From Clostridium_AD sp036569345 (lineage in GTDB: Bacteria > Bacillota > Clostridia > Clostridiales > Clostridiaceae), in assembly GCF_036569345.1 (NCBI RefSeq), contig NZ_DATCQT010000025.1:43467-107466 (forward strand): a stretch of DNA of 64,000 nt, written 5' to 3'. The notes under the pieces were generated by a model, which saw nothing but the letters and a program-made list of their open reading frames with translations, did no database searches and had not been told where the DNA came from. Positions 1 to 8,965 of the stretch are shown piece by piece; positions within the stretch are counted from its first letter, which is position 1, and each line of letters opens with the position of its first letter. The translations under genes and the position numbers were made by a program.

Positions 1-915
1 GCTCAAAGAATCACTTTCTCAAAAAATAAAAATAAATATGTACTTTTAGGGGTTACTGGACCAAATGAATATGAAAACAATGTAAATAATAACTGGTATA
101 CTAATAAAATTGCCTGCTGGACATTAAAATATACACTAGAGGTCATGAATTACTTAATTCAAACTCAACCAAAAAGATTAAATGAACTTAAGGAAAAACT
201 TAATTTAAAAGATGTTGAAATGATTAATTGGAAGAACATTATTAAAAATATGTACTACCCAGAAGACGAGGAACTTGGAATTTTCCTTCAACAAGATGGG
301 TATATGGATAAGCAGCAGATATTAGTTAAAGATATAGACAAAAAAGATATCCCATTAAATCAAAAATGGTCATGGGATAGAATATTACGCTCTTGCTTTA
401 TAAAACAAGCTGATGTGCTTCAAGGTATTTACTTATTTGAACAGGAATATGATACAGATACAATTAAAAGAAATTTTGATTTCTACGAACCAAGAACGGT
501 ACACGAGTCTTCCTTGTCCCCTTGCATTCATACTATTTTAGCTGCGAAAATTGGAAATCATAAAAAAGCTTATGAAATGTATTTAAGAGCATCAAGGCTT
601 GATCTTGATAATTATAACAATGACACAAAAGATGGTTGCCACACTACTAGTATGGCGGGAACTTGGATGGCTGTAGTACATGGCTTTGGTGGTTTGCGCG
701 TTATAGACAATAAATTAATATTAAATCCATCTATTCCTGAGCATTGGTGCTCTTGTTCTTTTAAAATTATGTTTAGAGGTGCACTTCTAAATATTAAATT
801 TACTACAAAGATGCTTCAAATACAAAGTGAGAATAACATTGCCGTAAACTTATTACTCTATGAAAAAGATTATAAGTTAGCTGGAAATAATTCGCTCGTA
901 ATAAAAATACTATAA
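1..915 (+). CDS. GH65 family disaccharide phosphorylase (maltose/kojibiose/trehalose phosphorylase type), 5'-truncated by the window edge
   Basis: The reading frame is open from base 1, so the gene starts left of the window; the first internal ATG at 145 is not the true start. Family 65 glycoside phosphorylases split alpha-glucosidic disaccharides with phosphate, giving beta-glucose 1-phosphate and a sugar, in the cytoplasm. Visible here is the C-terminal part of the (alpha/alpha)6 barrel: GVTGPNEYENNVNNNWYTN near the left edge, where the Glu of PNEY is the family's general acid, then the DVLQGIYLF block, a YEPRTVHESSLSP block that in the family binds phosphate and substrate, and HTTSMAGTW. 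The end is the short beta C-terminal domain. The ABC ATPase downstream supports a role in alpha-glucan or disaccharide use. Which disaccharide is used cannot be decided from this portion. Confidence 0.88.
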   Translation, partial: AQRITFSKNKNKYVLLGVTGPNEYENNVNNNWYTNKIACWTLKYTLEVMNYLIQTQPKRLNELKEKLNLKDVEMINWKNIIKNMYYPEDEELGIFLQQDGYMDKQQILVKDIDKKDIPLNQKWSWDRILRSCFIKQADVLQGIYLFEQEYDTDTIKRNFDFYEPRTVHESSLSPCIHTILAAKIGNHKKAYEMYLRASRLDLDNYNNDTKDGCHTTSMAGTWMAVVHGFGGLRVIDNKLILNPSIPEHWCSCSFKIMFRGALLNIKFTTKMLQIQSENNIAVNLLLYEKDYKLAGNNSLVIKIL

Positions 916-1026
916 AATTGTACTTTAATACAAACTTAATAAGTTATTTTTGTGACTTCTCCAAATAGCTAAAATCACTATAATATATTAAACTTAACTT
1001 ATAAAAACATTTAGGGGGAATTTATA

Positions 1027-2136
1027 ATGGCAAATTTATCATTAAGACATATGTACAAAACTTATGATGGAGACGTTACAGCTGTAAATGATTTCAATCT
1101 TGAGATAGAGGATAAAGAATTTGTAGTTTTTGTTGGACCTTCTGGTTGTGGTAAATCTACTATATTAAGAATGATAGCAGGTCTTGAAGAGATTACCAAA
1201 GGAGAATTATACATAGATGGTGAACTTAAAAATGATGTATCTCCTAAAAATAGAGATATCGCCATGGTTTTTCAAAACTATGCTCTATACCCGCACATGA
1301 CAGTATATGACAACATGGCATTTGGATTAAAACTAAGAAAAACTCCAAAGGATGTCATAGCTGCAAAAGTAAAAGAGGCTGCGCAAATTCTTGATATTGA
1401 ACATTTATTAGATAGAAAACCTAAAGCTTTATCTGGTGGTCAAAGACAAAGAGTTGCTATGGGAAGAGCTATCGTTAGAGCACCGAAAGTATTCTTAATG
1501 GATGAACCTTTATCAAATCTTGATGCAAAACTTAGAGTTCAGATGAGAGCTGAAATATCTAAACTTTATAATAAATTACAAACAACATTTATTTATGTTA
1601 CACATGATCAGACAGAGGCTATGACTCTCGGTACAAAAATAGTAGTTATGAAAGATGGTATTATTCAACAAGTTGATACACCTCAAAATTTATACGAACA
1701 CCCTAAAAATATATTTGTTGCTGGATTTATCGGAAGTCCTCAGATGAATTTTATAAATGGTACAATTGTAGAAAAAGATGGCAAAATAGCTATAAATTTT
1801 GAGAATAGTGTCATTCCCTTAAATCCTGAAAATAGTGCTATACTAAGAGAACAAAGCTATATTGGAAAAGATGTTATAATTGGTATTCGGCCAGAAAATA
1901 TAGATGATGATCCAGAATTTTTGGAAAAGAATAAAGAATCCATTATTGATGCTAAAGTCGAGGTAACCGAACTTTTAGGAGCTGAATCCTATCTTCATTT
2001 GAGTAAAGGAAATTGTCTTATAACTGCTAGAGTAAATGGAACATCAAATACGAAATCTGGAGATTATATAAAAGTTGCTTTAAATATTAATAAACTTCAT
2101 ATTTTTGACAAGGATTCTCAAAAGCCTATAATTTAG
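1027..2136 (+). CDS. Carbohydrate ABC transporter ATP-binding protein, MsmX/UgpC/MalK type
   Basis: This 369-residue protein energises sugar import by an ABC permease at the cytoplasmic face of the membrane. It shows Walker A GPSGCGKST near residue 38, the signature LSGGQRQRVAMGRA near 135, Walker B VFLMDEP near 157, an H-loop in THDQTEAM, and a C-terminal TOBE/OB regulatory domain of about 130 residues typical of MalK and MsmX. AGGGGGAA precedes the ATG. No permease or binding-protein gene adjoins it. In Firmicutes such 'orphan' ATPases (MsmX) serve several sugar permeases, which fits the isolated position behind a disaccharide phosphorylase. The following regulator gene is only 12 bp away, so the two are probably cotranscribed. 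The exact substrate is inferred, not seen. Confidence 0.93.
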   Translation: MANLSLRHMYKTYDGDVTAVNDFNLEIEDKEFVVFVGPSGCGKSTILRMIAGLEEITKGELYIDGELKNDVSPKNRDIAMVFQNYALYPHMTVYDNMAFGLKLRKTPKDVIAAKVKEAAQILDIEHLLDRKPKALSGGQRQRVAMGRAIVRAPKVFLMDEPLSNLDAKLRVQMRAEISKLYNKLQTTFIYVTHDQTEAMTLGTKIVVMKDGIIQQVDTPQNLYEHPKNIFVAGFIGSPQMNFINGTIVEKDGKIAINFENSVIPLNPENSAILREQSYIGKDVIIGIRPENIDDDPEFLEKNKESIIDAKVEVTELLGAESYLHLSKGNCLITARVNGTSNTKSGDYIKVALNINKLHIFDKDSQKPII

Positions 2137-2148
2137 GGGGATAAGTTT

Positions 2149-3093
2149 ATGGATGATATCAACAATTTTCTACAAAAATTAAGTTTTAGTTCTGATATAG
2201 ATTTTTGTGTATGTTGCGAAAATGGAGAGAATATATTTACCAGTAGAGGTTTTGTAGAAACTTCTGATATTATTCATATACCATTATTTTTAGGAGAATC
2301 ACATTTTCTACTTAAAACAGAGAAAAGATTCAACTCTTTCTCTAACTTGTTAAAGTTCACTATTGAAAATAAATATGTTGATTTATATTCTACAAATGAA
2401 CAATCTATAGTTTCTATATTGGATGGTAAAGATGTTTCAAATGATACGATTTTTGAAGATATGAAATTTCTTGACGAAGGATATGGTCTTATATATATAA
2501 CCCTTAATGGGAATTTACATGAAGCTTTGAATATAATTAAACAAGCTTATAGCCGTGAAAATGTACTTAGCATTCTTTATAATGGAAACATTTTAGTTAT
2601 AGGTGTTTTTGAAAATATATCTGAACACGCCATAGGTATAAGAGAATCTATAATTTCTAATCTATTTTGCAAATGTTATATAAGCTTTAGCCGTATTGTA
2701 CATGCTAAAAGTGACTTAGTAAATATTTTTAACGAATGTGAGCTTAGTATGTTTCTGGGTATAAAATTTAAAATAAAAGCTGATGTATATAATTACAATA
2801 AGTTGTTTCTTGAAAGAACAATTTATAGCTTAGATTCTAAATACAAGCAAAATATATTATATACATATAAAGAAAAATTAGACGCTCTTGACAATGAAAC
2901 CATAAATACTATAGAAGATTTTTATAATTCTGATCTTAACATAAGTGATTCTGCAAAAAATTTATATATTCACCGAAATACACTACTCTATAGATTAGAC
3001 AAAATAAAAAGAGAAACGGGTTTTGATATAAAAGATTTCAATCAAGCAATGAGGTTCGAAATCATTTTTCTTATTTGGCAAGAAATTAAATAA
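2149..3093 (+). CDS. PucR/CdaR-family helix-turn-helix transcriptional regulator
   Basis: A 314-residue cytosolic regulator. The C-terminal 55 residues match the PucR-type HTH: a Leu-Asn-Ile-Ser-Asp-Ser-Ala block followed by LYIHRNTLLYRLDKIKRETG, the recognition helix typical of CdaR, PucR and related sugar-acid or purine regulators. The N-terminal 250 residues are poorly conserved and resemble the degenerate GGDEF-like middle domain of the family. No membrane segment is visible. GGGGGATAAG precedes the ATG, 12 bp after the ABC ATPase, so the gene likely closes the sugar operon and may control it in response to a sugar ligand. The ligand is unknown. A strong hairpin follows the stop. Confidence 0.82.
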   Translation: MDDINNFLQKLSFSSDIDFCVCCENGENIFTSRGFVETSDIIHIPLFLGESHFLLKTEKRFNSFSNLLKFTIENKYVDLYSTNEQSIVSILDGKDVSNDTIFEDMKFLDEGYGLIYITLNGNLHEALNIIKQAYSRENVLSILYNGNILVIGVFENISEHAIGIRESIISNLFCKCYISFSRIVHAKSDLVNIFNECELSMFLGIKFKIKADVYNYNKLFLERTIYSLDSKYKQNILYTYKEKLDALDNETINTIEDFYNSDLNISDSAKNLYIHRNTLLYRLDKIKRETGFDIKDFNQAMRFEIIFLIWQEIK

Positions 3094-3115
3094 ATTTATA
3101 TATTAAATTAATAAC

Positions 3116-3160
3116 AAAAAGTATACCCCTAAATGATTCTCATTTTAGGGTTATACTTTT
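3116..3160. terminator. Bidirectional Rho-independent terminator
   Basis: AAAAGTATA-CCCCTAAAAT type arms form an inverted repeat (AAAAGTATAcCCCTAAA / TTTAGGGtTATACTTTT) flanked by A and T runs. It lies between the convergent PucR-type regulator (+) and the SRPBCC gene (-) and can serve both. Confidence 0.85.
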
Positions 3161-3198
3161 AACCAGTTGCCATTCGCCATCTGATCTCATTATCAATT

Positions 3199-3642
3199 TC
3201 AATCTATTATAGAATCGCCTGGTTGCTCAGTATATTTTTTAAAATTTTCTAAGATTTTCTGCCATCCACTTTGTTGGACCTCATTTGAATTGGTTTTTTC
3301 CGATTCAAAGATTTCAATTATCTTTGTTTTGTTTTCTTGGGTTATAAATGTGATCTTAACTTTCCTCCCGTCATCTAAAATATATGAAATAATCTCATTT
3401 AATTTCACTTCATCATAAACACCACTGAAATCAAATCCAAAACTGCCATCTTTAGATTCCATTCTTGAAAGAAATTTACCCCCAACTCTTAGATCAATTT
3501 CTGCAAATGTTGTGTGCCAATCATCAGAAGCATTGTTCCATTTAACTATATGTTGTGGTTCTGTCCAATATCTCCATACTATTTCAACCGGATTATTAAC
3601 TATTGTTTCTACTGTTATTGTAGAATTATTACGTGTTTCCAT
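3199..3642 (-). CDS. SRPBCC (AHSA1/START-like) domain protein
   Basis: A 147-residue protein of the AHSA1/activator-of-Hsp90-ATPase-like branch of the SRPBCC fold. Visible marks are the N-terminal strand ITVETIVNNPVEIVWRYW, then WTEPQHIVKWNNAS.DWHTT, the VGGKFLSRM block and the C-terminal amphipathic helix ending in GWQKILENFKKY. Such small cytosolic proteins bind hydrophobic ligands; their physiological role is rarely known. The start is placed at ATG 3642 because GAGGAGTG lies about 10 bp upstream; a GTG 12 bp earlier overlaps that ribosome site. The next gene upstream on the same strand is a VOC protein, a pairing often seen in small accessory cassettes. No operon regulator is visible. Confidence 0.8.
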   Translation of the reverse strand: METRNNSTITVETIVNNPVEIVWRYWTEPQHIVKWNNASDDWHTTFAEIDLRVGGKFLSRMESKDGSFGFDFSGVYDEVKLNEIISYILDDGRKVKITFITQENKTKIIEIFESEKTNSNEVQQSGWQKILENFKKYTEQPGDSIID

Positions 3643-3710
3643 TATATATATCACTCCTCAACCTTTCTTTTGTTCCAATGAACTAGAAAAATGGTAAAAT
3701 TTATTTCTTG

Positions 3711-4121
3711 TTAATTGGGCATCTTACTCATATCCATATACAATACATTCCACCGATGACCATCCAAATCAGAAAAACCACAACCATACATCCAGCTATC
3801 ATTGTCTTCAGCCTCCGCATATATTGTACCTCCGGCTTTTACCACCTTGTCTGCCATTTCATCTACTTCCTTTTTGCTTTCTGCACTCAAAGAAAATAAT
3901 ACTTCTGTACCTTGTTTTAAATCTGGAATTCTATTTCCTGTAAAGTTTTTAAAAGCAGATTCCTTAAAAAGCATAACCACAATATTTTTATCTCCTATTA
4001 TTAAGCTAACACCATCATTGCTATTGTATCTATCATCAAAAGAAAATCCAAGTTTGGTGAAAAACTCTTTTGATTTTTCGACGTCTTTTACCGGTAAGTT
4101 AATCCAAAGTTCTTTTGTCAT
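3711..4121 (-). CDS. VOC (glyoxalase/bleomycin-resistance fold) family protein
   Basis: A 136-residue protein with the beta-alpha-beta-beta-beta repeats of the vicinal-oxygen-chelate fold: WINLPVKDVEKSKEFFTKLGF at the start and FSDLDGHRWNVLYMD at the end. DLDGHRW with a metal-ligand-like Glu/His pattern is usual for this family, but the N-terminal half lacks an obvious second His ligand, so metal binding is uncertain. Members include glyoxalases, dioxygenases and antibiotic-binding proteins; this sequence resembles uncharacterised members with MTKELWINLPVKD-type starts. GGAGAGAAAA precedes the ATG. It lies 68 bp upstream of the SRPBCC gene on the same strand and may be cotranscribed with it. 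The substrate is unknown. Confidence 0.82.
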   Translation of the reverse strand: MTKELWINLPVKDVEKSKEFFTKLGFSFDDRYNSNDGVSLIIGDKNIVVMLFKESAFKNFTGNRIPDLKQGTEVLFSLSAESKKEVDEMADKVVKAGGTIYAEAEDNDSWMYGCGFSDLDGHRWNVLYMDMSKMPN

Positions 4122-4319
4122 AATTTTCTCTCCTTTTAGGTAAGTGTTTTAATATTAGTTTAGCCTAAACAAACAAAAAATACTATATGAAAACTCCACT
4201 TTACCCAGTAACACTTTTATCAACTTAGAATATACTGGAAAAGGGCTGAAAAAAATTGATTAATATGAGTTTTATGTTAATGCCCCAACGAATTAAGTTA
4301 AAAAGGGGTTGTATTAATC

Positions 4320-4589
4320 TTGGAAAATAATAATAACAATCAAGTCCAAAGTCTGAATCTTAATAATCAACCAATGATATTAAAAGATTGGCTAATTACT
4401 TATTTATTGTTACTAATCCCTATCGTAAACATAGTTTTAATGTTTGTTTGGGCATTTGGAAGTGATGTAAATCAGAGTAAAAAAACTTTTTGTCAAGCTC
4501 AGTTAATTATATTAGCAGTCGTATTTGTTTTATATATTGTATTTTTCGGCGCTCTTATTGGTGCTCTAATGAGTACAGGTGGTTATTAA
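4320..4589 (+). CDS. Small two-TM membrane protein of unknown function
   Basis: An 89-residue protein starting at TTG 4320, with AAAGGGG about 13 bp upstream. An Asn/Gln-rich N-terminus (residues 1-20) precedes a hydrophobic segment at about 27-47 (ITYLLLLIPIVNIVLMFVW), a polar link AFGSDVNQSKK, and a second segment at about 60-85. The order Asn-rich tail, KDWLITYLLLLIPIVN, WAFGS.VN.SKK recurs in many small unannotated Clostridium membrane proteins. I do not recognise a characterised function. The gene stands alone and ends in its own terminator at 4602-4642. Confidence 0.65.
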   Translation: MENNNNNQVQSLNLNNQPMILKDWLITYLLLLIPIVNIVLMFVWAFGSDVNQSKKTFCQAQLIILAVVFVLYIVFFGALIGALMSTGGY

Positions 4590-4601
4590 ATTTAATTTAT
4601 C

Positions 4602-4642
4602 TAATAAGGTGGATACTCCATAATGGGGTATCCACCTTATTA
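4602..4642 (+). terminator. Rho-independent terminator
   Basis: TAATAAGGTGGATAC and its complement GTATCCACCTTATTA form a 15-bp stem round an 11-nt loop, just after the small membrane protein. The 3' U-run is weak (TTATTAATG), so termination efficiency is uncertain, but the stem is perfect. Confidence 0.75.
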
Positions 4643-4710
4643 ATGTCACTTTATTATAAAAACAACATATCTATATACTGTTAAATACTAATTTGCAAAG
4701 GAGCTAAAAT

Positions 4711-6027
4711 ATGAATTTTCAAGGATTAACTGGTAAAGTAATAACTCCTTCTGATAAAGAATATGATATTTTAAGACTTGAATATAACCTAGCCATTAAC
4801 AAATTTCCATTAGCTATTGTTTATTGTTATGATCCCATAGATGTATCAAATGCTGTAAAATGGTGTAGGCGAAACTGCATAGACCTCCGCATTCGTACCG
4901 GAGGGCATAATTACGAGGGCTATTCAACGGATACAGATGTTTTAGTAGTTGATACAGCCTGTATGAACAAAATAAATATTGATTCCTGTAAAGATATTGT
5001 AAATATCCAGGCAGGATCAACGTTAGACAATATATATTCAAAACTTGCCGAGCAGGGTTATGGTTTCGATGGTGGGACATGCCCTACAGTTGGAATTTCC
5101 GGTTTAGTATTAGGTGGAGGAATAGGTTTATCCTGTAGAAATTTTGGTTTACTTTCCGACAACCTTTTAGAAATAAAAATAGTGAATCAAAACGGCTTCA
5201 TATTAACTGCAAACAATCATGTCAATTCAGAATTATTCTGGGCTTGTCGTGGAGCAGGTGGAGGTAATTTTGGAATAGTAATCAGCTATACCTTTAAGAT
5301 TTATAAAGTAGATAAAATTACTGTTATACAACTAAGGTGGGACAAGGTATCGCGAGAAGATTTCTTAGCTCTCTGGCAATGTTGGTTAAAAACTGTCACT
5401 AAAAAGATTAGCTGTTTCGCAGGTTTTAACAAGAAAGGCATATATTTAAATGGATTTTTCTATGGAAATAAATGCGAGGCTAAAGAAATTCTGAAAAGCT
5501 TTTTATTGCTTCCTGGTTTATTAGATAATTCATCAATAGAATATGTACCATTTATTGATGCTGTAAAAGCTATCGCTTCTTTTTATGGACCACCAAATAG
5601 ATTTAAAGCCACTGGAAGATTTATTTATAAGACTTTATCTAAAGAAAATATCAACAATTTGGTTGAATACGTGGACAATAGTCCAGGAGATGATGACTGC
5701 TTTATTAGGTTATATTCAATGGGTGGTGTTATAAAAGAATTGCCTAGTAATTACTCTGCATATTACTATAGAAATGCTTTATATATTATTGGTATAACAG
5801 CTGACTGGGAAAAGGATGATGATGCAAAAATCTATAAAAATTGGGTTGCAATGGTTTTAAAATATGTTTACCCACTGTCAAATGGATCCTATGTAAATTT
5901 TCCTTATGCTGGTCTTAAAAACTATGGAGATGCTTACTATGGCAAAAATTATCTTCATCTTAGGGAGATAAAAAAATTCTATGATCCAGCAAATATTTTT
6001 AATTTTCAGCAATCAATAAAACCTTAA
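4711..6027 (+). CDS. FAD-binding PCMH/berberine-bridge-type oxidoreductase, bicovalent flavin
   Basis: A 438-residue flavoprotein of the BBE-like family. These enzymes oxidise sugars, alcohols or alkaloids and pass electrons to O2 or another acceptor. The p-cresol-methylhydroxylase FAD fold covers about residues 33-200. RTGGHNYEGYS carries His66, and GGTCPTVGISGLVLGGG carries Cys124; in the family these two residues attach FAD bicovalently. The C-terminal BBE motif YYGKNYLHLREIKKFYDPANIF is present near 410-430. There is no signal peptide, so it is probably cytosolic. AAAGGAGC precedes the ATG. No partner genes adjoin it. A possible O2-using oxidase is a little unusual in a strict anaerobe, although homologues are widespread in Clostridium and Bacillus. 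Substrate unknown. Confidence 0.87.
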   Translation: MNFQGLTGKVITPSDKEYDILRLEYNLAINKFPLAIVYCYDPIDVSNAVKWCRRNCIDLRIRTGGHNYEGYSTDTDVLVVDTACMNKINIDSCKDIVNIQAGSTLDNIYSKLAEQGYGFDGGTCPTVGISGLVLGGGIGLSCRNFGLLSDNLLEIKIVNQNGFILTANNHVNSELFWACRGAGGGNFGIVISYTFKIYKVDKITVIQLRWDKVSREDFLALWQCWLKTVTKKISCFAGFNKKGIYLNGFFYGNKCEAKEILKSFLLLPGLLDNSSIEYVPFIDAVKAIASFYGPPNRFKATGRFIYKTLSKENINNLVEYVDNSPGDDDCFIRLYSMGGVIKELPSNYSAYYYRNALYIIGITADWEKDDDAKIYKNWVAMVLKYVYPLSNGSYVNFPYAGLKNYGDAYYGKNYLHLREIKKFYDPANIFNFQQSIKP

Positions 6028-6197
6028 CAATTTCAATTGTGACAAAATTTATTCATAATATATCTTGTTAATAATGTGAAATTATAGTAATGTATTATCA
6101 TTAAGCTATATTATGTTAAGTGGTAACTAATTTAGCAAAATAAATTTAATTTAGTAATTGTTTTGTTAAAAGATAAAAATAAAAGGATGTGTTTTAT

Positions 6198-6563
6198 ATG
6201 ACAACTAGCGATAAAAAATTTCAATTAAAATTGGACAAACCTAAGAAAACATTATTTGCAGAGGTTTCTGGCACTTTTGGGCCCGCTGATGCTAATGACT
6301 TTCTTCAGGAATATACAACAATTTTAAAAACCATTAAAACGAATGAATATGAACTATTATTTGATTGTGAAAATTTAAGGGTAACTGGAAAAGATGTACA
6401 ATCAGGAGTTGATATGACTGTCCTTTTAAAAGGTTGTATAGAACAATATAAGAAAGATGGATTTAAAAAAGTGGTATTTGATTGCAAAAAAAACCTTATA
6501 GTAAAAATGCAGATAGCTAGACTTTCTAGAGAAGTTGGCCTCCCAAATTTTGAAGCAATCTAA
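6198..6563 (+). CDS. Small STAS/SpoIIAA-like protein of unknown function
   Basis: A 121-residue cytosolic protein. The start is placed at ATG 6198, behind AAAGGATG; an in-frame GTG 9 bp earlier falls inside that site. The pattern of an N-terminal strand (LFAEVSGTFGPADANDFLQEY), a central EYELLFDCENLRVT strand and KKVVFDCKKNLIVKMQIARLSRE resembles the alternating beta-alpha layout of STAS (anti-sigma antagonist) and SpoIIAA-like domains, but the phosphorylatable DS motif is not evident. I do not recognise a named family. It is monocistronic, flanked by a long AT-rich leader and a terminator. Confidence 0.55.
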   Translation: MTTSDKKFQLKLDKPKKTLFAEVSGTFGPADANDFLQEYTTILKTIKTNEYELLFDCENLRVTGKDVQSGVDMTVLLKGCIEQYKKDGFKKVVFDCKKNLIVKMQIARLSREVGLPNFEAI

Positions 6564-6640
6564 TAGAAACATCAAGTAACTTCGAAATTTGTTATTAATA
6601 AATCTACCACAGTAATCAGATAAAACTGACTCCAAACTAT

Positions 6641-6666
6641 AACCAGCAAGCTTCCTTGCTGGTTTT
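6641..6666 (+). terminator. Rho-independent terminator
   Basis: AACCAGCAAG-CTT-CTTGCTGGTTTT-type hairpin (perfect AACCAGCAAG stem) followed by TTTTAA, 75 bp after the STAS-like gene. Confidence 0.8.
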
Positions 6667-6870
6667 AACATAAGCAATAAAAAATATTAAATCTAATTTA
6701 CAGATTATTATTTTTAATAATAAAAGCTACTTTCGCAATATTCTTACATTTATATTTCATTTACAAATATACAGTTAAATGATAATATGATTAGAGTATT
6801 GAAACATTTACCATTAATTAAATTAAGATACTAGATATTCAGGTTGGTAACATAGATTTAATTTACATAT

Positions 6871-6955
6871 GCAGATGTGGCGGAATTGGCAGACGCACTA
6901 GAATCAGGGTCTAGCGCTTTACGGCATGCAGGTTCGATTCCTGTCATCTGCACCA
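6871..6955 (+). tRNA. tRNA-Leu (anticodon CAG)
   Basis: An 85-nt class II tRNA with encoded CCA. The acceptor arms GCAGATG (6871-6877) and CATCTGC (6945-6951) pair fully and are followed by discriminator A and CCA. The anticodon stem CTAGA/TCTAG encloses loop ATCAGGG, putting CAG at 6905-6907. The D-arm contains GGCAGACGC, the T-arm GGTTCGATTCC, and the extended variable arm is as expected for leucine. The tRNA stands alone and has its own terminator immediately after. Confidence 0.96.
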
Positions 6956-6985
6956 AAAGCACTCGTTTTACGAGTGCTTTTTTAT
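6955..6985 (+). terminator. Terminator of the tRNA-Leu gene
   Basis: AAAAGCACTCG-TTTTA-CGAGTGCTTTTTTATT: an 11-bp stem followed by a T run, directly abutting the CCA end. Confidence 0.9.
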
Positions 6986-7030
6986 TTTCAAACAATTAAA
7001 TATAATTCATTATCCTTTTATCTTAAATAT

Positions 7031-7642
7031 TTATTTTGCAGATACCCAAATATTATCCTTTATGTAAAATCTCCATAAAAAGTCCTTTGCTTCTTCTGCA
7101 TAATCAATACCAATTCTCTTGCTCACTACAATTTGAATTTTTTCTTTTTCCACGGGATCTTCAATATATAATTCATTTGCACATAAATCTTGTTTGTTAT
7201 TATCTTTATTAATATTCATAGCTATGCACAATTTAGAAGGACCTGTGGTTAAATTTTTAAATTGAGCTTTTGTAAGTTCACTATAATTTTTCTTAAATCT
7301 TAACTTCGACATTTCCTCAAGCCCTTCTATTGGCTGGATAGCTCTAATTAAAACACCTTCTGGGAAACCTTCTTCTTTTGTTATTACATTAAAGCAATGA
7401 TACATTCCGTAAATAAAGTATACATATGCAATGCCAGGACTACCATATAAAGTCGTTAGTCTAGGTGTCATTTTACCACCGTAGGCATGACATGCCTTAT
7501 CTATTGAGCCAATGTATGCTTCTGTTTCAACTATCTTTCCTCTTAACTTTACTCCATTAACTTCGTGTACGAGTATTTTCCCTAAAAGTTCTTTAGCAAC
7601 TTGCAGTGTTTCTCTGGCATAAAATTCTCTAGTAAGTTTCAT
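7031..7642 (-). CDS. 3-methyladenine DNA glycosylase (AAG/MPG family)
   Basis: A 203-residue base-excision-repair enzyme that removes alkylated purines such as 3-methyladenine and hypoxanthine. The family's order of motifs is intact: LTREFYARETLQVAKELLGK at the N-terminus, then GKIVETEAYIG with the catalytic Glu, DKACHAYGG.MTPRL, YVYFIYGMYHCFNVIT, EGVLIRAIQPIEG, and LTTGPSKLCIAM. The length is typical. The ATG overlaps the stop codon of the upstream aldo/keto reductase by one base (TAATG), so the two are translationally coupled. Co-transcription with an oxidoreductase hints at a shared response to reactive carbonyl or alkylation damage, which is inference only. Confidence 0.93.
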   Translation of the reverse strand: MKLTREFYARETLQVAKELLGKILVHEVNGVKLRGKIVETEAYIGSIDKACHAYGGKMTPRLTTLYGSPGIAYVYFIYGMYHCFNVITKEEGFPEGVLIRAIQPIEGLEEMSKLRFKKNYSELTKAQFKNLTTGPSKLCIAMNINKDNNKQDLCANELYIEDPVEKEKIQIVVSKRIGIDYAEEAKDFLWRFYIKDNIWVSAK

Positions 7643-8781
7643 TATTTGCTATTCATCGCTTTATTAACTTCTTTTAAATGTTTCCTTATTTCCAAATGTT
7701 GTGGGCATAGTGTTTCACATTTACCACATTCCACGCAAGAAACTGCTCTTTGTTTTAATGTCAAATCATTATTATAAGCATGGGACTGAGTGTCTTGTTC
7801 GTTATACATGGAAGCTTCATTTAATAAAGCAAAGTTCTCTGGTATGTCCACACCAGTAGGACATGGCATACAATAATTACATGCTGTGCATTGAACCTTT
7901 ATTAATTCATTATATTGTCCTTTTACATTATCGATTAAGGCTAAATCTTTTACTGTTAATGAATTTGGTAGAGCTGTCTCAGAAGTTTTCATATTCTCTA
8001 TTATCTGATCCATTGAATTCATGCCACTAAGGACAGTTGTAACTTCAGGATGATTAAATACCCATCTTAGTGCCCACTCAGCAGGAGTCTTCTGAGTTTC
8101 TGCTTTACCCCATTGCTGCTTTACTGAAATCGGTGGAGTTTTTGCAAGTCTTCCACCTTTAAGTGGTTCCATTATTACAATAGCCATTCCTTTTTTTGCT
8201 GCATATTCTAATCCCTGCGTTCCAGCCTGATAATTTTCATCGAGAAAATTATATTGTATCTGACAAAAATCCCAATCGTATCCATCTATGATTTCTTTGA
8301 AAGTATCAAGCTTATCATGAAATGAAAACCCTATTTGCTTAATTCTGCCATCATTTAAAGCACTTTTGATAAATTTGAAAATGTCTAATTCTAATAGATT
8401 ATCCCATCTTTCCTTATTTAAAGCATGAAGTAAATACATATCTATATGATCAGTTTGAAGTTTTTCTAATTGCTCATCTAAGTATTTATCGAAATCTTCA
8501 TATGATTTTGTAAGCCATGTGGGCAATTTAGTAGCTAATTTCACTTTTTCTCTGTAACCATCTTTAAGCGCTTTACCTACAACTATTTCGCTATTACCCT
8601 TATGATATGGAAATGCAGTATCAATATAAGTCACTCCGTTATCTATTGCATATCTTATTAAAGATATAGCTTTCTCCTCATCAATTTGCTTTGTATCATT
8701 ATTAATGATTGGTAATCGCATACATCCAAAACCAAGTGCCGAAACTTTAAAATCTTTTTTCCCAAATTCTCTATATTGCAT
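7642..8781 (-). CDS. Aldo/keto reductase with C-terminal 2x[4Fe-4S] ferredoxin domain
   Basis: A 379-residue protein. Residues 1-280 form an AKR barrel: MQYREFGKKDFKVSALGFGCMRLP, the YIDTAFPYHKGNSE block with the catalytic Asp/Tyr region, DHIDMYLLHAL, and KQIGFSFHD. The C-terminal hundred residues bear two cluster motifs: CTACNYCMPCPTGVDIP and CVECGKCETLCPQ. This AKR plus ferredoxin architecture is common in anaerobes and is thought to link carbonyl reduction to ferredoxin rather than only to NADPH. Its substrate is not known. AAAGGAG precedes the ATG. The gene heads a two-gene operon with the DNA glycosylase. Confidence 0.9.
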   Translation of the reverse strand: MQYREFGKKDFKVSALGFGCMRLPIINNDTKQIDEEKAISLIRYAIDNGVTYIDTAFPYHKGNSEIVVGKALKDGYREKVKLATKLPTWLTKSYEDFDKYLDEQLEKLQTDHIDMYLLHALNKERWDNLLELDIFKFIKSALNDGRIKQIGFSFHDKLDTFKEIIDGYDWDFCQIQYNFLDENYQAGTQGLEYAAKKGMAIVIMEPLKGGRLAKTPPISVKQQWGKAETQKTPAEWALRWVFNHPEVTTVLSGMNSMDQIIENMKTSETALPNSLTVKDLALIDNVKGQYNELIKVQCTACNYCMPCPTGVDIPENFALLNEASMYNEQDTQSHAYNNDLTLKQRAVSCVECGKCETLCPQHLEIRKHLKEVNKAMNSK

Positions 8782-8965
8782 ATAAAACTCCTTTCAAATC
8801 TTCTAAATTTATTAGTTAATATGATCTTTTGTCCCTTTATAATGCTTTACTTTATTATACCATAAAGTTGATTTAATAATATGTACGTGATAAAGTGTTA
8901 AAGTGTATAAAACGCTATTAACGGAATATATTCTGTGAATTAATAGTTATAAGGAGTGATATGTA